Part shown: positions 50,427 through 58,806 of the stretch, piece after piece
Layout of the letters: each line of letters opens with the position of its first letter
Position numbering within the stretch: the first letter of the stretch is position 1
Source: NIOZ-UU13 sp041862635
Lineage (GTDB): Bacteria; Planctomycetota; Phycisphaerae; Sedimentisphaerales; Anaerobacaceae
DNA: 64,000 bases
Reading direction: 5' to 3'
NCBI GenBank assembly: GCA_041862635.1
Contig: JBGVTO010000195.1
Location: 5,653-69,652, forward strand
Made by a program: the position numbers and the translations under genes
Notes under the pieces: model-generated
Told to the model about the DNA's origin: nothing
Databases searched by the model: none
What the model saw: the letters and a program-made list of their open reading frames with translations, nothing else

Positions 50427-51260
50427 ATGAGATTTAGTAAATATCACGCATTAGGAAATGATTATATCGTCTTAGACCCGGACGAGTTCAAAGAACTAAC
50501 TAAAAAGCATATTTGCAGACTCTGCCACAGGAATTACGGCCTGGGCTCGGATGGTATTCTTTTTGGACCAACAGATACAGAACAAGCTGATTTTGCTTTG
50601 CGGATATTCAATCCGGATGGGAGTGAAGCAGAAAAAAGCGGCAATGGACTGAGAATTTTTGCAAGGTACCTGTGGGACAATGGCAAGGTAGAAAAAGATG
50701 AATTTACCATCTTAACTGCCGGCGGAAAAGTAAAAGCCAAGGTTCATACCAACAGCCGGAAAGTAACTGTTAATATGGGGCAAGTTAGTTTCGATAGTAC
50801 CAAAATACCTGTAACCGGAGCACCGCGAGAAGTTATTAACGAAGAAATGAAAATCACAGGAAAGATAATAAATTTTACAGCCGCTACCATCGGAAATCCT
50901 CATTGTGTGATATTGTGTGATGAGATTTCCAAGGCCCAAACTCGAACATTAGGTCCTTTAATCGAAAAGGAGCCGCGTTTTCCAAACAGAACTAATGTTC
51001 AGTTTATGAAGGTGCTGGACCGTTCAAACATCAGGATAGAAATATGGGAAAGGGGTGCCGGATACACATTAGCATCGGGTACCAGTAGCAGTGCTACGGC
51101 AGCAGTAGCACGACGTTTAGGTTTGTGCGACTCGAACATAACAGTGCATATGCCCGGCGGAGAAATTGACATAGTTGTATCGAATGACTTTTCAATTACA
51201 ATGACCGGTGCAGTAACAAAGGTGGCCGAGGGTTTGATATCTGAGGAGATGTTTATTTGA
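50427..51260 (+). CDS. DapF-like protein lacking both catalytic cysteines
   Basis: The two-domain DapF fold is clear: FSKYHALGNDYIVLD at the start, NPDGSEAEKSGNGLRIFARY, GNPHCVI and ERGAGYTLASGTSSSA. In diaminopimelate epimerase the two catalytic cysteines stand before GNG and in ACGTG/ACGSG. Here both are serine (S71 and S217). Substrate-binding motifs are otherwise kept. The canonical two-thiol mechanism is therefore missing, and either the enzyme has another activity or another dapF gene exists in the genome. The gene overlaps no neighbour and ends just before nrnA. Confidence 0.88.
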   Translation: MRFSKYHALGNDYIVLDPDEFKELTKKHICRLCHRNYGLGSDGILFGPTDTEQADFALRIFNPDGSEAEKSGNGLRIFARYLWDNGKVEKDEFTILTAGGKVKAKVHTNSRKVTVNMGQVSFDSTKIPVTGAPREVINEEMKITGKIINFTAATIGNPHCVILCDEISKAQTRTLGPLIEKEPRFPNRTNVQFMKVLDRSNIRIEIWERGAGYTLASGTSSSATAAVARRLGLCDSNITVHMPGGEIDIVVSNDFSITMTGAVTKVAEGLISEEMFI

Positions 51261-51307
51261 CTTTTTATAACTCTGGCTTTCTGTGGCTAAAAAATAAAAG
51301 GATTGAT

Positions 51308-52324
51308 ATGGTAACCAAAAACGATTTTCAAAAAGCCGTTGAGTTAATTAACAAATCCGGCAATGTTTTAATTACGACGCATACCAGGCCGGACGGCGAT
51401 GCTTGCGGCTGTATCTTGGCAATTTCTGATGTGCTGGCTGCTCTCGGTAAAAAAGCCAAGGCGCTGATGCTCTCGCCGATGCCGGAATGGTACGAGTTTT
51501 TATTCGCAGAAAAGGTCCCTGTCCTCGGCGAAGATATCAAGCTCGACCACTTGATAGAAGGGCGGTTTGGTGAATTCGATTTGATAATTATTGTCGATAC
51601 CAACAGCCTCAGCCAGTTGCCCGAATTTGAAAAATTCATAAAGCAAATCGATAAACCCGTCCTGATAATCGACCACCACACAACCGCTGACGGCCTTGGC
51701 GATGTCGAGCTGGTCAATTCAGATGCAGCCGCCACGGCCTTGATTGTTTATGATTTGCTAAAATTCGCCAGGTGGTCCATAACCGAAAAAATCGCTGAGG
51801 CACTCTTTGTGGCCGTAGCCACCGACACCGGCTGGTTCCAGTTCAGCAATACAAACAGCAGAGTGTATCGAAGCTGCGCCGAGCTAATAGACGCCGGCGC
51901 GAATCCGGCAGAAATCTACCACAGTTTATACGAAAATTTCTCATACCCACGGTTCAAGCTAACGCTTGCTATGCTCAACACGCTCCAGCTGCATCTCGAC
52001 GGCCGCTTCGCAACGCAGCATATATCGCAGCGGGATTTCCAACAGACCGGAGCCACATACAAAGACACGGAGAATTTAATCAACGAATGCCAGCGAATAA
52101 GCACCGTTGAGGCAGCGGCCTTGTTTGTAGAACTGAAGGATGGCCGAATCAGGTGTTCGCTGCGAAGCACAGGCACCGTTGATGTCAGTAAAATCGCCGC
52201 CAGGTTCGGAGGAGGAGGACATAAAATGGCTGCCGGCACCTTTCTGCCAGGCCCTTTGGAAAACGCAAAAAAACTCATTCTTGCTGAAATGACCGAAAAA
52301 CTCAATTCCTTGAGCTGCAAATAA
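51308..52324 (+). CDS. DHH/DHHA1 phosphoesterase, NrnA-like
   Basis: The catalytic motifs are TRPDGDACG, VDTNS, IDHHTTADG and DTGWF. The DHHA1 domain has RFGGGGHKMAAGTF. Length is 338 residues. ATG 51308 is chosen for AAAAGGA 6 bp upstream; an upstream TTG at 51257 would merely overlap dapF. NrnA enzymes degrade nanoRNAs and pAp in the cytosol. It is probably transcribed with the DapF-like gene. Confidence 0.92.
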   Translation: MVTKNDFQKAVELINKSGNVLITTHTRPDGDACGCILAISDVLAALGKKAKALMLSPMPEWYEFLFAEKVPVLGEDIKLDHLIEGRFGEFDLIIIVDTNSLSQLPEFEKFIKQIDKPVLIIDHHTTADGLGDVELVNSDAAATALIVYDLLKFARWSITEKIAEALFVAVATDTGWFQFSNTNSRVYRSCAELIDAGANPAEIYHSLYENFSYPRFKLTLAMLNTLQLHLDGRFATQHISQRDFQQTGATYKDTENLINECQRISTVEAAALFVELKDGRIRCSLRSTGTVDVSKIAARFGGGGHKMAAGTFLPGPLENAKKLILAEMTEKLNSLSCK

Positions 52325-52327
52325 CTT

Positions 52328-52915
52328 TTAATTGGGGGGAAAGTAATGAGGAATCTCACCGGCTTCGTTTTGGCGAAACGTCTCTTTCAGAATAGCCCGT
52401 CCCTCTTCGCTGTTGGCCGACACCCATTTCTCATCCTTTACCCTGCGGATAAGCCTCCCTTTCCCCCAGATTTCCGCACCGCTGACTCTCAAATCCATAG
52501 GCCCAATACTGCTCTTATCTACGTTCGGGTCGGTCGTTTCCAGAAACCCGATAAAGGTCTCAGTGGTATTTGGCTCGTTACTGTAAGTAAATACATATGC
52601 CCTGACACCTGCCGGTTCTCCATTGGCAAGCGGACCCGAAGGAGCCCCAATCGGCGGTACTTGCCCCTTTCGTGCAACAAAAAGCCTTCTGTGCTTCAGG
52701 TCATAGTACCAGTCCTTCTCGTAATTCTCAACTTCGACAACCTTTTTCGGCAGCGTTAGCCATATTCCAAACACTATCAAACCAACCACCAGGACCGCGC
52801 TCACGCCAATAACCAGCTTGGGGCTCCGGCTAAGCCATTCCCGTATCGCCAGGCGCTCCCACCGTTCTTTAATCTCGTATTTCAGATATCCAAAATCAGG
52901 CATCCTCGAATCCAT
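52328..52915 (-). CDS. Single-pass membrane protein with C-terminal extracytoplasmic domain, unknown
   Basis: The protein has 195 residues. A basic helical N-terminus (about 1-30) precedes one membrane segment at about 34-54 (VIGVSAVLVVGLIVFGIWL). A polar beta-rich domain follows with YEKDWYYDLKHRRLFVA and KGRLIRRVKDEKWV. Its 3' end is 3 bp from the convergent nrnA stop. It resembles hypothetical proteins of this phylum in layout; the function is unknown. Confidence 0.75.
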   Translation of the reverse strand: MDSRMPDFGYLKYEIKERWERLAIREWLSRSPKLVIGVSAVLVVGLIVFGIWLTLPKKVVEVENYEKDWYYDLKHRRLFVARKGQVPPIGAPSGPLANGEPAGVRAYVFTYSNEPNTTETFIGFLETTDPNVDKSSIGPMDLRVSGAEIWGKGRLIRRVKDEKWVSANSEEGRAILKETFRQNEAGEIPHYFPPN

Positions 52916-53465
52916 CCAGACACTTTATAAAAATCCTGCGCCGTGATATCCCCACGTAAGAAAAAAAATTCTAATTGCTCGGTTGAAAAGACCCTATGTC
53001 ATTTCGACCGGAGCCCCGCACTAATTGTCTCTCACCAGCTATAAGTCACTGGACATCAACATTCAAACCGTGCCTTAACACAATTGGTGCGGAGCGAAGT
53101 GGAGAAATCTGTTACACAATTTCTCCCTCGTTACTCACTTCAGCATTCTTTCTTTTTGTTATATACTCTAAATCAACTTTACCTGTAAAGCAATACTTGA
53201 AATTAGTCAACTTTACTCTGAAACCCGAATAGAAAAAGCATATGGTTTTAGCTAAGAATACTTTGGGTCAAAAGACCCGAGCGCACCCGAAGATAAACCT
53301 AATGTAGTGATGGCGAGAAGAAAATGTCGCCCTTTTAAGGCGTGTAAAAACTCATTATTGGTCCAAAAGCCGCGGTTTTTTCGGCTATTTTTAATAAAGT
53401 CAAACCTCAAATCTGTCGATTCGCAAATCATTAAACAAAAGTAGGAAATTTTAGGGGCGTTGATA
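52916..53465. other. Intergenic region with large palindromic repeat
   Basis: It contains the 112-bp element at 52999-53110 and AT-rich sequence before the PilZ gene. No gene is seen. Confidence 0.6.
52999..53110. repeat. TCATTTCGA...GAGAAATCT palindromic element, long form
   Basis: The outer ends GTCATTTCGACCGGAGCCC and GGAGCGAAGTGGAGAAATCT match the element at 55750. Inside, CGCACTAATTGT pairs with ACAATTGGTGCG. The centre of about 50 bp is unrelated to the other copy. Confidence 0.75.
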
Positions 53466-53852
53466 ATGCACAAGCCAAATGAGCGAAGAACAGAACAAAG
53501 ATTGCGTTATTCATCGCCGGTCTGGTTTGGCGAGTATCCCAAAGAGACACTTGCACAGGGACAGATGGTTGATATTTCCAGCAGGGGCGCTGCGTTTATT
53601 ACCTACGCCCACGATAGTTGTCCCTCTTTCGGCCAACATATAATCGCTCGTTTCAGGGTTCCCAATTATCACCCGGATCATTCCTTTGATATGGTAAATT
53701 TTACCCGTTCAGCTCATGTCTGCCGGGTTGACAAAGTATATAGCTATTGGCGCCGTGTTGCCGTTCAGTTCGCTGAACCATTGCCTTTCAAGCCCGGCGA
53801 AAAAAATGCTAATGAATCCTACATACTAACACAAAACGTTCCGGGGCCGTAA
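53466..53852 (+). CDS. PilZ-domain c-di-GMP-binding protein
   Basis: The 128-residue protein has ERRTEQRLRY, containing the RxxxR motif, followed by VDISSRGAAF with the DxSxxG motif. These are the two c-di-GMP-binding signatures of PilZ. ATG 53466 is chosen over TTG 53460. It is a single domain and its partner is unknown; motility, adhesion or exopolysaccharide control is typical of the family. Confidence 0.88.
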   Translation: MHKPNERRTEQRLRYSSPVWFGEYPKETLAQGQMVDISSRGAAFITYAHDSCPSFGQHIIARFRVPNYHPDHSFDMVNFTRSAHVCRVDKVYSYWRRVAVQFAEPLPFKPGEKNANESYILTQNVPGP

Positions 53853-53880
53853 CTTGTTCGATATAAAGACCGCTCATTTT

Positions 53881-53940
53881 CTTTCAATTTAAAGCACCTC
53901 ACTGGCCATTAAACGAAGAGCTCGTCTTCAGGGGTATCAT
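53881..53940 (+). repeat. Dispersed AGCTCGTCTT element, copy 2
   Basis: CTTTCAATTTAAAGCACCTC, then GGCCATTAAACGAAGAGCTC and GTCTTCAGGGGTATCAT, closely match the element at 11240-11300. It begins 186 bp before the start of the secreted repeat protein. Confidence 0.6.
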
Positions 53941-54066
53941 TTTAAGACCTATTTTCAGAAATCGGCAGAAGAGCATTTTTTCTGAAGCCCTACTTTTTTT
54001 CCTGGACGGCCGGAGCTAATACGCTAAAATGCAGGTAAGCAATTTTAATCATAGGAGGATGGCATT

Positions 54067-55431
54067 TTGGCGCTTAAACGGAGTTATCTGACGGCTGTGG
54101 CAATAACTTTAGTTGCAGCGATGGCCTGCACGGCCGAGTTCCAGGCAAATACATGCAAATCTAATAAGCAGGAGAATCCCGCCGTAGCGATGGATGCCTC
54201 CGGAAATTTTGTCGTAGTCTGGCACAGCTATCTTCAGGATGGTAGCTCGAACGGCATTTTTGGACAGCGTTTTGACGCAAATTGCAAACCCGTAGGTGAT
54301 GAATTTCAAATCAATACTGAAACCAGCGGTAATCAAAGAGAGCCATCGGTCGCAATGGATGCCGGAGGCAATTTTGTGGTCGCCTGGTACGGGCCGGGAG
54401 AAGACAAAGAAGATATTTTCGCCAGACGGTTCAACACCAACGGCCAGCCTCTCGGCAGCGAGTTCCGCGTCAACACTTATACCAACGACAAACAACTTTA
54501 CCCACGCGTGGCTATGAATAATGACGGCGGCTTCATCATCGTCTGGGAGAGTAGCAATATTCCGGCGCAGAGCAACAAGGCAATATGTGCTCAGTTGTAT
54601 GATAGCAACGGCGCGAAATTTGGACCGGAGTTTGTCATTAACGAGGAAGCATCAGACAGCCGTTATCCGGATGTGGCTATGGACGCAGAAGGCAATTTCG
54701 CGGTTGTCTGGATGCAAGATAAAAGCAGCAACTCGATAATAGCCCGCCTGTACAAGGCAGACGGCACAGCTAAGACCAAGCCTTTCGAGGTAAGCACAAT
54801 CAGATTCAGCTCCGTCACGCAGCCTTCGATTGCGATGAATAAGGCCGGAAATTTTGTAGTGGCCTGGGACGGCGACCCTAAGCTCGCCGGCCTCGACGAT
54901 ATTCACGTTCGGTGCTACAACCCTGACGGCAACGCAATAGGTGAGCAGTCTATCGTCAACACAACTCTAACAGGGCCACAACAGAATCCGCAGGCAGCGA
55001 TGAATAATCGGGGGCGGTTTATAATTGTCTGGGAAAGTAAAATTGACCCCGACATTAACGAAAGAGACATTTTCGCCCAGCGATATAACAGCTCCGGCGG
55101 ACCCCTTGGCAATGAATTTCAGGTCAACACCTATATGGTGGACGACCAGAAGAGGCCGAGCGTTGCAATAACAGAGAACGGCAAATTTGTTATGGCCTGG
55201 CAAAGTTACGGTCAGGACGGCTCAGGTTACGGCGTCTTCGGCTGCATAGGACAAATGGTCGGCTCGGCGGACTTTAATGATGATGGATTTGTCAATTTCC
55301 ACGACTACTGCATCCTGGCTGAAGAATGGCTCAAAAGCCAAAAACCGCTAACGGCAGATTTGATTGAAGATAACAAAATTGATGAGCAGGATTTAGCTGA
55401 GTTTGGCTTCCAGTGGCTAATCACCAATTAA
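54067..55431 (+). CDS. Secreted repeat protein with C-terminal dockerin-like module
   Basis: TTG 54067 is preceded by GGAGG at 54054-54058. A signal peptide covers about 1-22. The body has about seven repeats of some 50 residues built on PAVAMDASGNFVVVWHSYLQ and FGQRFDANCKPVGDEFQINT, which suggest a beta-propeller-like fold. The C-terminus (about 395-450) carries two Ca-binding-like segments, ADFNDDGFVNFHDYCILAEE and DLIEDNKIDEQDLAEFGF, that is a dockerin-like module. It is an exported protein of unknown ligand. Copy 2 of the dispersed element lies upstream. Confidence 0.82.
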   Translation: MALKRSYLTAVAITLVAAMACTAEFQANTCKSNKQENPAVAMDASGNFVVVWHSYLQDGSSNGIFGQRFDANCKPVGDEFQINTETSGNQREPSVAMDAGGNFVVAWYGPGEDKEDIFARRFNTNGQPLGSEFRVNTYTNDKQLYPRVAMNNDGGFIIVWESSNIPAQSNKAICAQLYDSNGAKFGPEFVINEEASDSRYPDVAMDAEGNFAVVWMQDKSSNSIIARLYKADGTAKTKPFEVSTIRFSSVTQPSIAMNKAGNFVVAWDGDPKLAGLDDIHVRCYNPDGNAIGEQSIVNTTLTGPQQNPQAAMNNRGRFIIVWESKIDPDINERDIFAQRYNSSGGPLGNEFQVNTYMVDDQKRPSVAITENGKFVMAWQSYGQDGSGYGVFGCIGQMVGSADFNDDGFVNFHDYCILAEEWLKSQKPLTADLIEDNKIDEQDLAEFGFQWLITN

Positions 55432-55573
55432 CCAATTAACTAATTAACTAATTAACCAATTAACTAACACTGCCTCTGGGCGGGATTATTTTTTTGAAAA
55501 AAATTAGAAAAAAAGTTTGGCTTTGCATTGACCTTTGTGATATATTAGCTGATATATAATTAGAGCACATTCG

Positions 55574-55623
55574 CAGGGCTGAGGATATCTCGCTTTTTCC
55601 TCTCCCTCCGCACCTCAGCCCTG
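55574..55623 (+). ncRNA. Stem-loop with C-rich loop, possible small RNA
   Basis: CAGGGCTGAGG (55574-55584) and CCTCAGCCCTG (55613-55623) pair perfectly around a 28-nt loop rich in CTTTTTCCTCTCCCTCC. It resembles the candidate at 18595 in form. A promoter is not certain and the 3' T-run is weak. Confidence 0.3.
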
Positions 55624-55749
55624 CTTCCTCCTTTTGCAGGCCAATCGATTCTTTTGTACCAGCTTCTCGCCGATATTGGTTGGCACTATCAGACAAAACT
55701 TTTCGATTCCAAGGCCTCCGTCATTTTGAGCGAAGCATTTACTTTTTAT

Positions 55750-55815
55750 GTCATTTCGAGCGGAGCCCCCGTTCTTGCTTTCGCAAGAAAGCACGGGGGC
55801 GAAGTCGAGAAATCT
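55750..55815. repeat. TCATTTCGA/GCTTTCGC palindromic element
   Basis: GTCATTTCGAGCGGAGCCCC pairs with GGGGGCGAAGTCGAGAAAT around a CTTGC-TTTC-GCAAG hairpin. It combines the outer ends of the 52999 element and the core of the 38570 element. Confidence 0.75.
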
Positions 55816-56075
55816 GGCCTGCGAACAATATCTAATCTCAACTCTTCCCAACGCCCCCGCAATACTAAATAACAAAAGCTAATAGCTAAAAGCTGAAAGC
55901 TCTTTCCGTCCCTTCTCTTCTGGCCTAATTAACTAATCACAAATTAACCAATACTTCCTGATATCCTGATTCCTGATAACCTTCACCCTGATCTCCTGTT
56001 CACCTGATAACCTAATTCTCTAATTCACCAATACACCAATTAACTAACACTCCCTCTATACTCTGTGCCGCATAT

Positions 56076-56111
56076 AAAACAGGGCTGGCAGTGTATCGGG
56101 CTGCCAGCCCT
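56076..56111 (-). terminator. Rho-independent terminator of the minus-strand PD40/LamG gene
   Basis: AGGGCTGGCAG (56081-56091) and CTGCCAGCCCT (56101-56111) form an 11-bp stem; on the minus strand it is followed by GTTTTAT. It lies about 80 bp beyond the stop of the 56192 gene. Confidence 0.7.
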
Positions 56112-56191
56112 TTGGCAAATGTAATGGTGCGTGGTTATTTTAGGCGTTTTTTTCTTTCTGTGTTGGCCTATTGCGACAGGGTCGCAATTTC

Positions 56192-57898
56192 TTAGGGCTT
56201 CACGACCCGGTTGTAGATGCGAATGTCATCAATCAGGCCGGACCAGAAGGACCCCGGTTCCATAGCCGTGCCGGTACCCAAATATAGACCGCCATCCGAA
56301 CTTTCCAACATAGAGAAGGATTCTGTATCTTTTGCAACCTCTGCTCCATCAACGTATAGGTACCTGTACGAACCGTCCCATATAAAGCCGATACGGTGCC
56401 AGTTGCCATCGGTGATTACAGTTTCCGACACTATTGGGATGCCGCCGCCCCGGCCAAGAGTCATTAATTCAGTCATCAATTTGCCTTCTGATAAATCAGT
56501 ACAAAGCCAGCTTCTCCCGGTTCCAGCAACATTAGTTTGGGATATTATAACTTGCCCTGGAGCACCTCCTTTAACCCAGACATATACACTGAACTCTCTG
56601 TCGGCTGGATTCAAGACGAAGGGCGTGCTAAGACAATCATCGATCCCATCGAACGCCAGCGCTCCTCCTACCTGACCGCCCTCAGGCTGCCAGGCCGGGC
56701 CACCATATACAGTACCATCATTATCGTTAGCGATGTCAGATGCTATATCTCCATCTGTCTCGTCCAGTGCCCAGTGTGCGACAAGTGTAGGATCGTTCAG
56801 TTCCTCAAACAGATGTTCAGCCAGGACGATCAGGTCCTGGACATCTACAATGCCGTCTCCGAAAGGCGTCGGGCCAATGTCACACAATGGCTCGTCGGTG
56901 CCCCAATAATCAACCATGATGCACATGTCGGCACTGTCAACAATTCCGTCGCCGTTGAGGTCAACGACTGGGCTGATTGACACCTGCCATACGTTCCAAG
57001 AACCGTACCCACTGGGCCGGTTGGAGCCGAAGTAGAGCGTCAGGCCATCAGCAGAGATTTTCGGGATAGGCTTAGTCTCATTACGCGAACTGTTGACAAT
57101 CGGCCCAAGGTTCACCGGCGTACCCCAGGGGTCTGAAACGGTTGCCCGCATCGTAACCCATAGGTCGGCACCGCCGTACCCGCCGGGCCGGGGGTTCTGC
57201 AAAGTGTCGCTAAAGTAAAGCAAAAGCCCATCAGAAGAAATTCCTGGGGCACCATCGTTATATAAACTATTGACAGGGGTTCCAAGATTCACCGGCGTAC
57301 TCCAGTCGTCATCTGTCGTTGCCCGCGTTGTTACCCATAGGTCGGTACCACCGTACCCTCCGGACCTCTTGGAAGCAAAGTAGAGTGACAGGTCATTGGC
57401 CGAGATGCTCAGCGACCAGTCGTCAGCCGAACTGTTGACAGTCGGCCCGAGATTCACCGGCGTGCCCCACTCGTCGTCTTTCGTTGCCCGCGTCGTGACC
57501 CATATGTCGTAACCACCTGACCCACCGGGCCGAACTACCCCAAGTCCGTAGTCGCTAAAGTAGAGCGTCAGGCCATCGGCCGAGATGCTCTGCGCACCTT
57601 CACCTGCCGAACTGTTGACAGTTGGCCCGAGATTCACCGGGGTGCCCCAGGGGTCATCTGTCGTTGCCCGCGTCGTTACCCATATATCGTAATCACCATA
57701 CCCGCCGGGCCGGTTGGATGTAAAGTAGAGCTCCAACCCATCGGCCGAGATGCTCGGCGCGAACTGCTGAGCCGAACTGTTGACATTCGGCACCGGAATG
57801 GGAGTGCCGAAGGTGAAATCTGCCTTCGCAACTTCCGCAGCCAGGCCCAATGTCAAAACCAATACGATTGAAATTAGTTTTTTCATTCTTGTTTTCAT
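56192..57898 (-). CDS. Secreted PD40-repeat protein with dockerin-like and LamG domains
   Basis: A signal peptide spans about 1-26; AGGAGA lies 9 bp before the ATG. Five repeats of about 55-62 residues, each with FAPSISADGLELYFTSNRPG, IWVTTRA and WGTPVNLG cores, form a WD40/PD40-type propeller (about 30-310). A dockerin-like part follows (VDLNGDGIVDSADMCIMVDY and GDGIVDVQDLIVLAEHLF). A LamG domain ends the protein (about 375-568, HWALDETDGD to DIRIYNR). An exported protein that binds glycan or peptide is inferred. It is divergent from the sigma factor. Confidence 0.85.
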   Translation of the reverse strand: MKTRMKKLISIVLVLTLGLAAEVAKADFTFGTPIPVPNVNSSAQQFAPSISADGLELYFTSNRPGGYGDYDIWVTTRATTDDPWGTPVNLGPTVNSSAGEGAQSISADGLTLYFSDYGLGVVRPGGSGGYDIWVTTRATKDDEWGTPVNLGPTVNSSADDWSLSISANDLSLYFASKRSGGYGGTDLWVTTRATTDDDWSTPVNLGTPVNSLYNDGAPGISSDGLLLYFSDTLQNPRPGGYGGADLWVTMRATVSDPWGTPVNLGPIVNSSRNETKPIPKISADGLTLYFGSNRPSGYGSWNVWQVSISPVVDLNGDGIVDSADMCIMVDYWGTDEPLCDIGPTPFGDGIVDVQDLIVLAEHLFEELNDPTLVAHWALDETDGDIASDIANDNDGTVYGGPAWQPEGGQVGGALAFDGIDDCLSTPFVLNPADREFSVYVWVKGGAPGQVIISQTNVAGTGRSWLCTDLSEGKLMTELMTLGRGGGIPIVSETVITDGNWHRIGFIWDGSYRYLYVDGAEVAKDTESFSMLESSDGGLYLGTGTAMEPGSFWSGLIDDIRIYNRVVKP

Positions 57899-58191
57899 CG
57901 AAATTTTCTCCTATTTGGTTAGAATCTTTACAAAAGTTACCTTTGAAAAACACATATACACCTATTACACAACTGCCAGATATATTGCTGACAAGCCCTG
58001 GCAAACCTTGTCATTTAACTCATTTGCATCACCTCCTTTGGCAAAGAACATTATTTTTTCCGATTTTCGGACATGTCCGCTCTATTCTTATAAGCGGAAA
58101 AAATAGGAGCAACCGGACAATCTTGTTGCAACTTTTTTCCAAAATTGGTAAAATTTGTATAAGATACTTGACCTGTGGAGGTTACAGGAAA

Positions 58192-58806
58192 TTGAGGCAA
58201 ACCGTTGAATATAAGACTCGGCATTTAGTTGTGCTGGCCAAAGATGGCGACGAGTCTGCTCTAAACAAACTATGGGCGGTCTATGGCCCGCGAGTGCTCT
58301 GGTTGGTGCGACTTCGTATGGGCAAGGAGCTTCGTTCCAAGCTGGAATCCATGGATTTGGTCCAGGATGTCCTTGTCTCTGCCTTAAAGGATTTAGGAAA
58401 TTTCACATACAAGAACGAGGGAGATTTGGTGCGGTGGTTATCGAGAATAGCTGATAACAGGCTTCGAGATAATTTAGACAGATTGCACGCGGATAAACGC
58501 GATATTCGGAAAGAAGTTCGACTCAATAACCGTAGACGCATTACTGAGGATAGCTTTGTCCCAGTTGCGGAGTTCGCCGACACTACAACGCCGAGCGCAA
58601 TAATGTCCAGAAAAGAAGATTTGGCTAAGCTTGAGAAAGCGATGGATGAATTGAAATCAGAATATAGAGAAGCAATCATTCTGACTAAAATAGAGGGACT
58701 TTCCTACGAGAAGGTAGCAACCAGATTAGATAAGAGTCCCGATGCGGTGAGAATGCTCGCAACGCGTGCAATGGTAGCGCTGGCTGCCGCGTTCAGGAGT
58801 GTTTAA
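58192..58806 (+). CDS. ECF-type RNA polymerase sigma factor
   Basis: The protein has 204 residues with region 2 (SALNKLWAVYGPRVLWLVRLRMG, SKLESMDLVQDVLVSALKDL) and region 4 (YREAIILTKIEGLSYEKVATRLDKSPDAVRML). This is the ECF group typical of Planctomycetota that occurs beside Ser/Thr kinases. TTG 58192, 10 bp after GGAGG (58177-58181), is preferred; a longer open frame reaching 57850 would overlap the divergent gene and has no homology-like sequence. Its stop overlaps the kinase ATG as TAATG, which implies coupling. Confidence 0.9.
   Translation: MRQTVEYKTRHLVVLAKDGDESALNKLWAVYGPRVLWLVRLRMGKELRSKLESMDLVQDVLVSALKDLGNFTYKNEGDLVRWLSRIADNRLRDNLDRLHADKRDIRKEVRLNNRRRITEDSFVPVAEFADTTTPSAIMSRKEDLAKLEKAMDELKSEYREAIILTKIEGLSYEKVATRLDKSPDAVRMLATRAMVALAAAFRSV

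Larger units (their letters stand above)
55432..56191. other. Intergenic region with repeats and two stem-loops
   Basis: AATTAACTAATTAACC tandem repeats (55425-55465 and again 55925-56050) flank other elements. A perfect 11-bp stem CAGGGCTGAGG/CCTCAGCCCTG with a C-rich loop lies at 55574-55623, a palindromic element at 55750-55815 and a terminator at 56076-56111. No gene is visible. Confidence 0.6.

Noticed and set aside
57850..58191. Extended N-terminus of the sigma factor
   Set aside because: The extra 114 codons overlap the 5' end of the divergent gene and do not resemble any sigma factor region; TTG 58192 has a ribosome site and gives the usual length.
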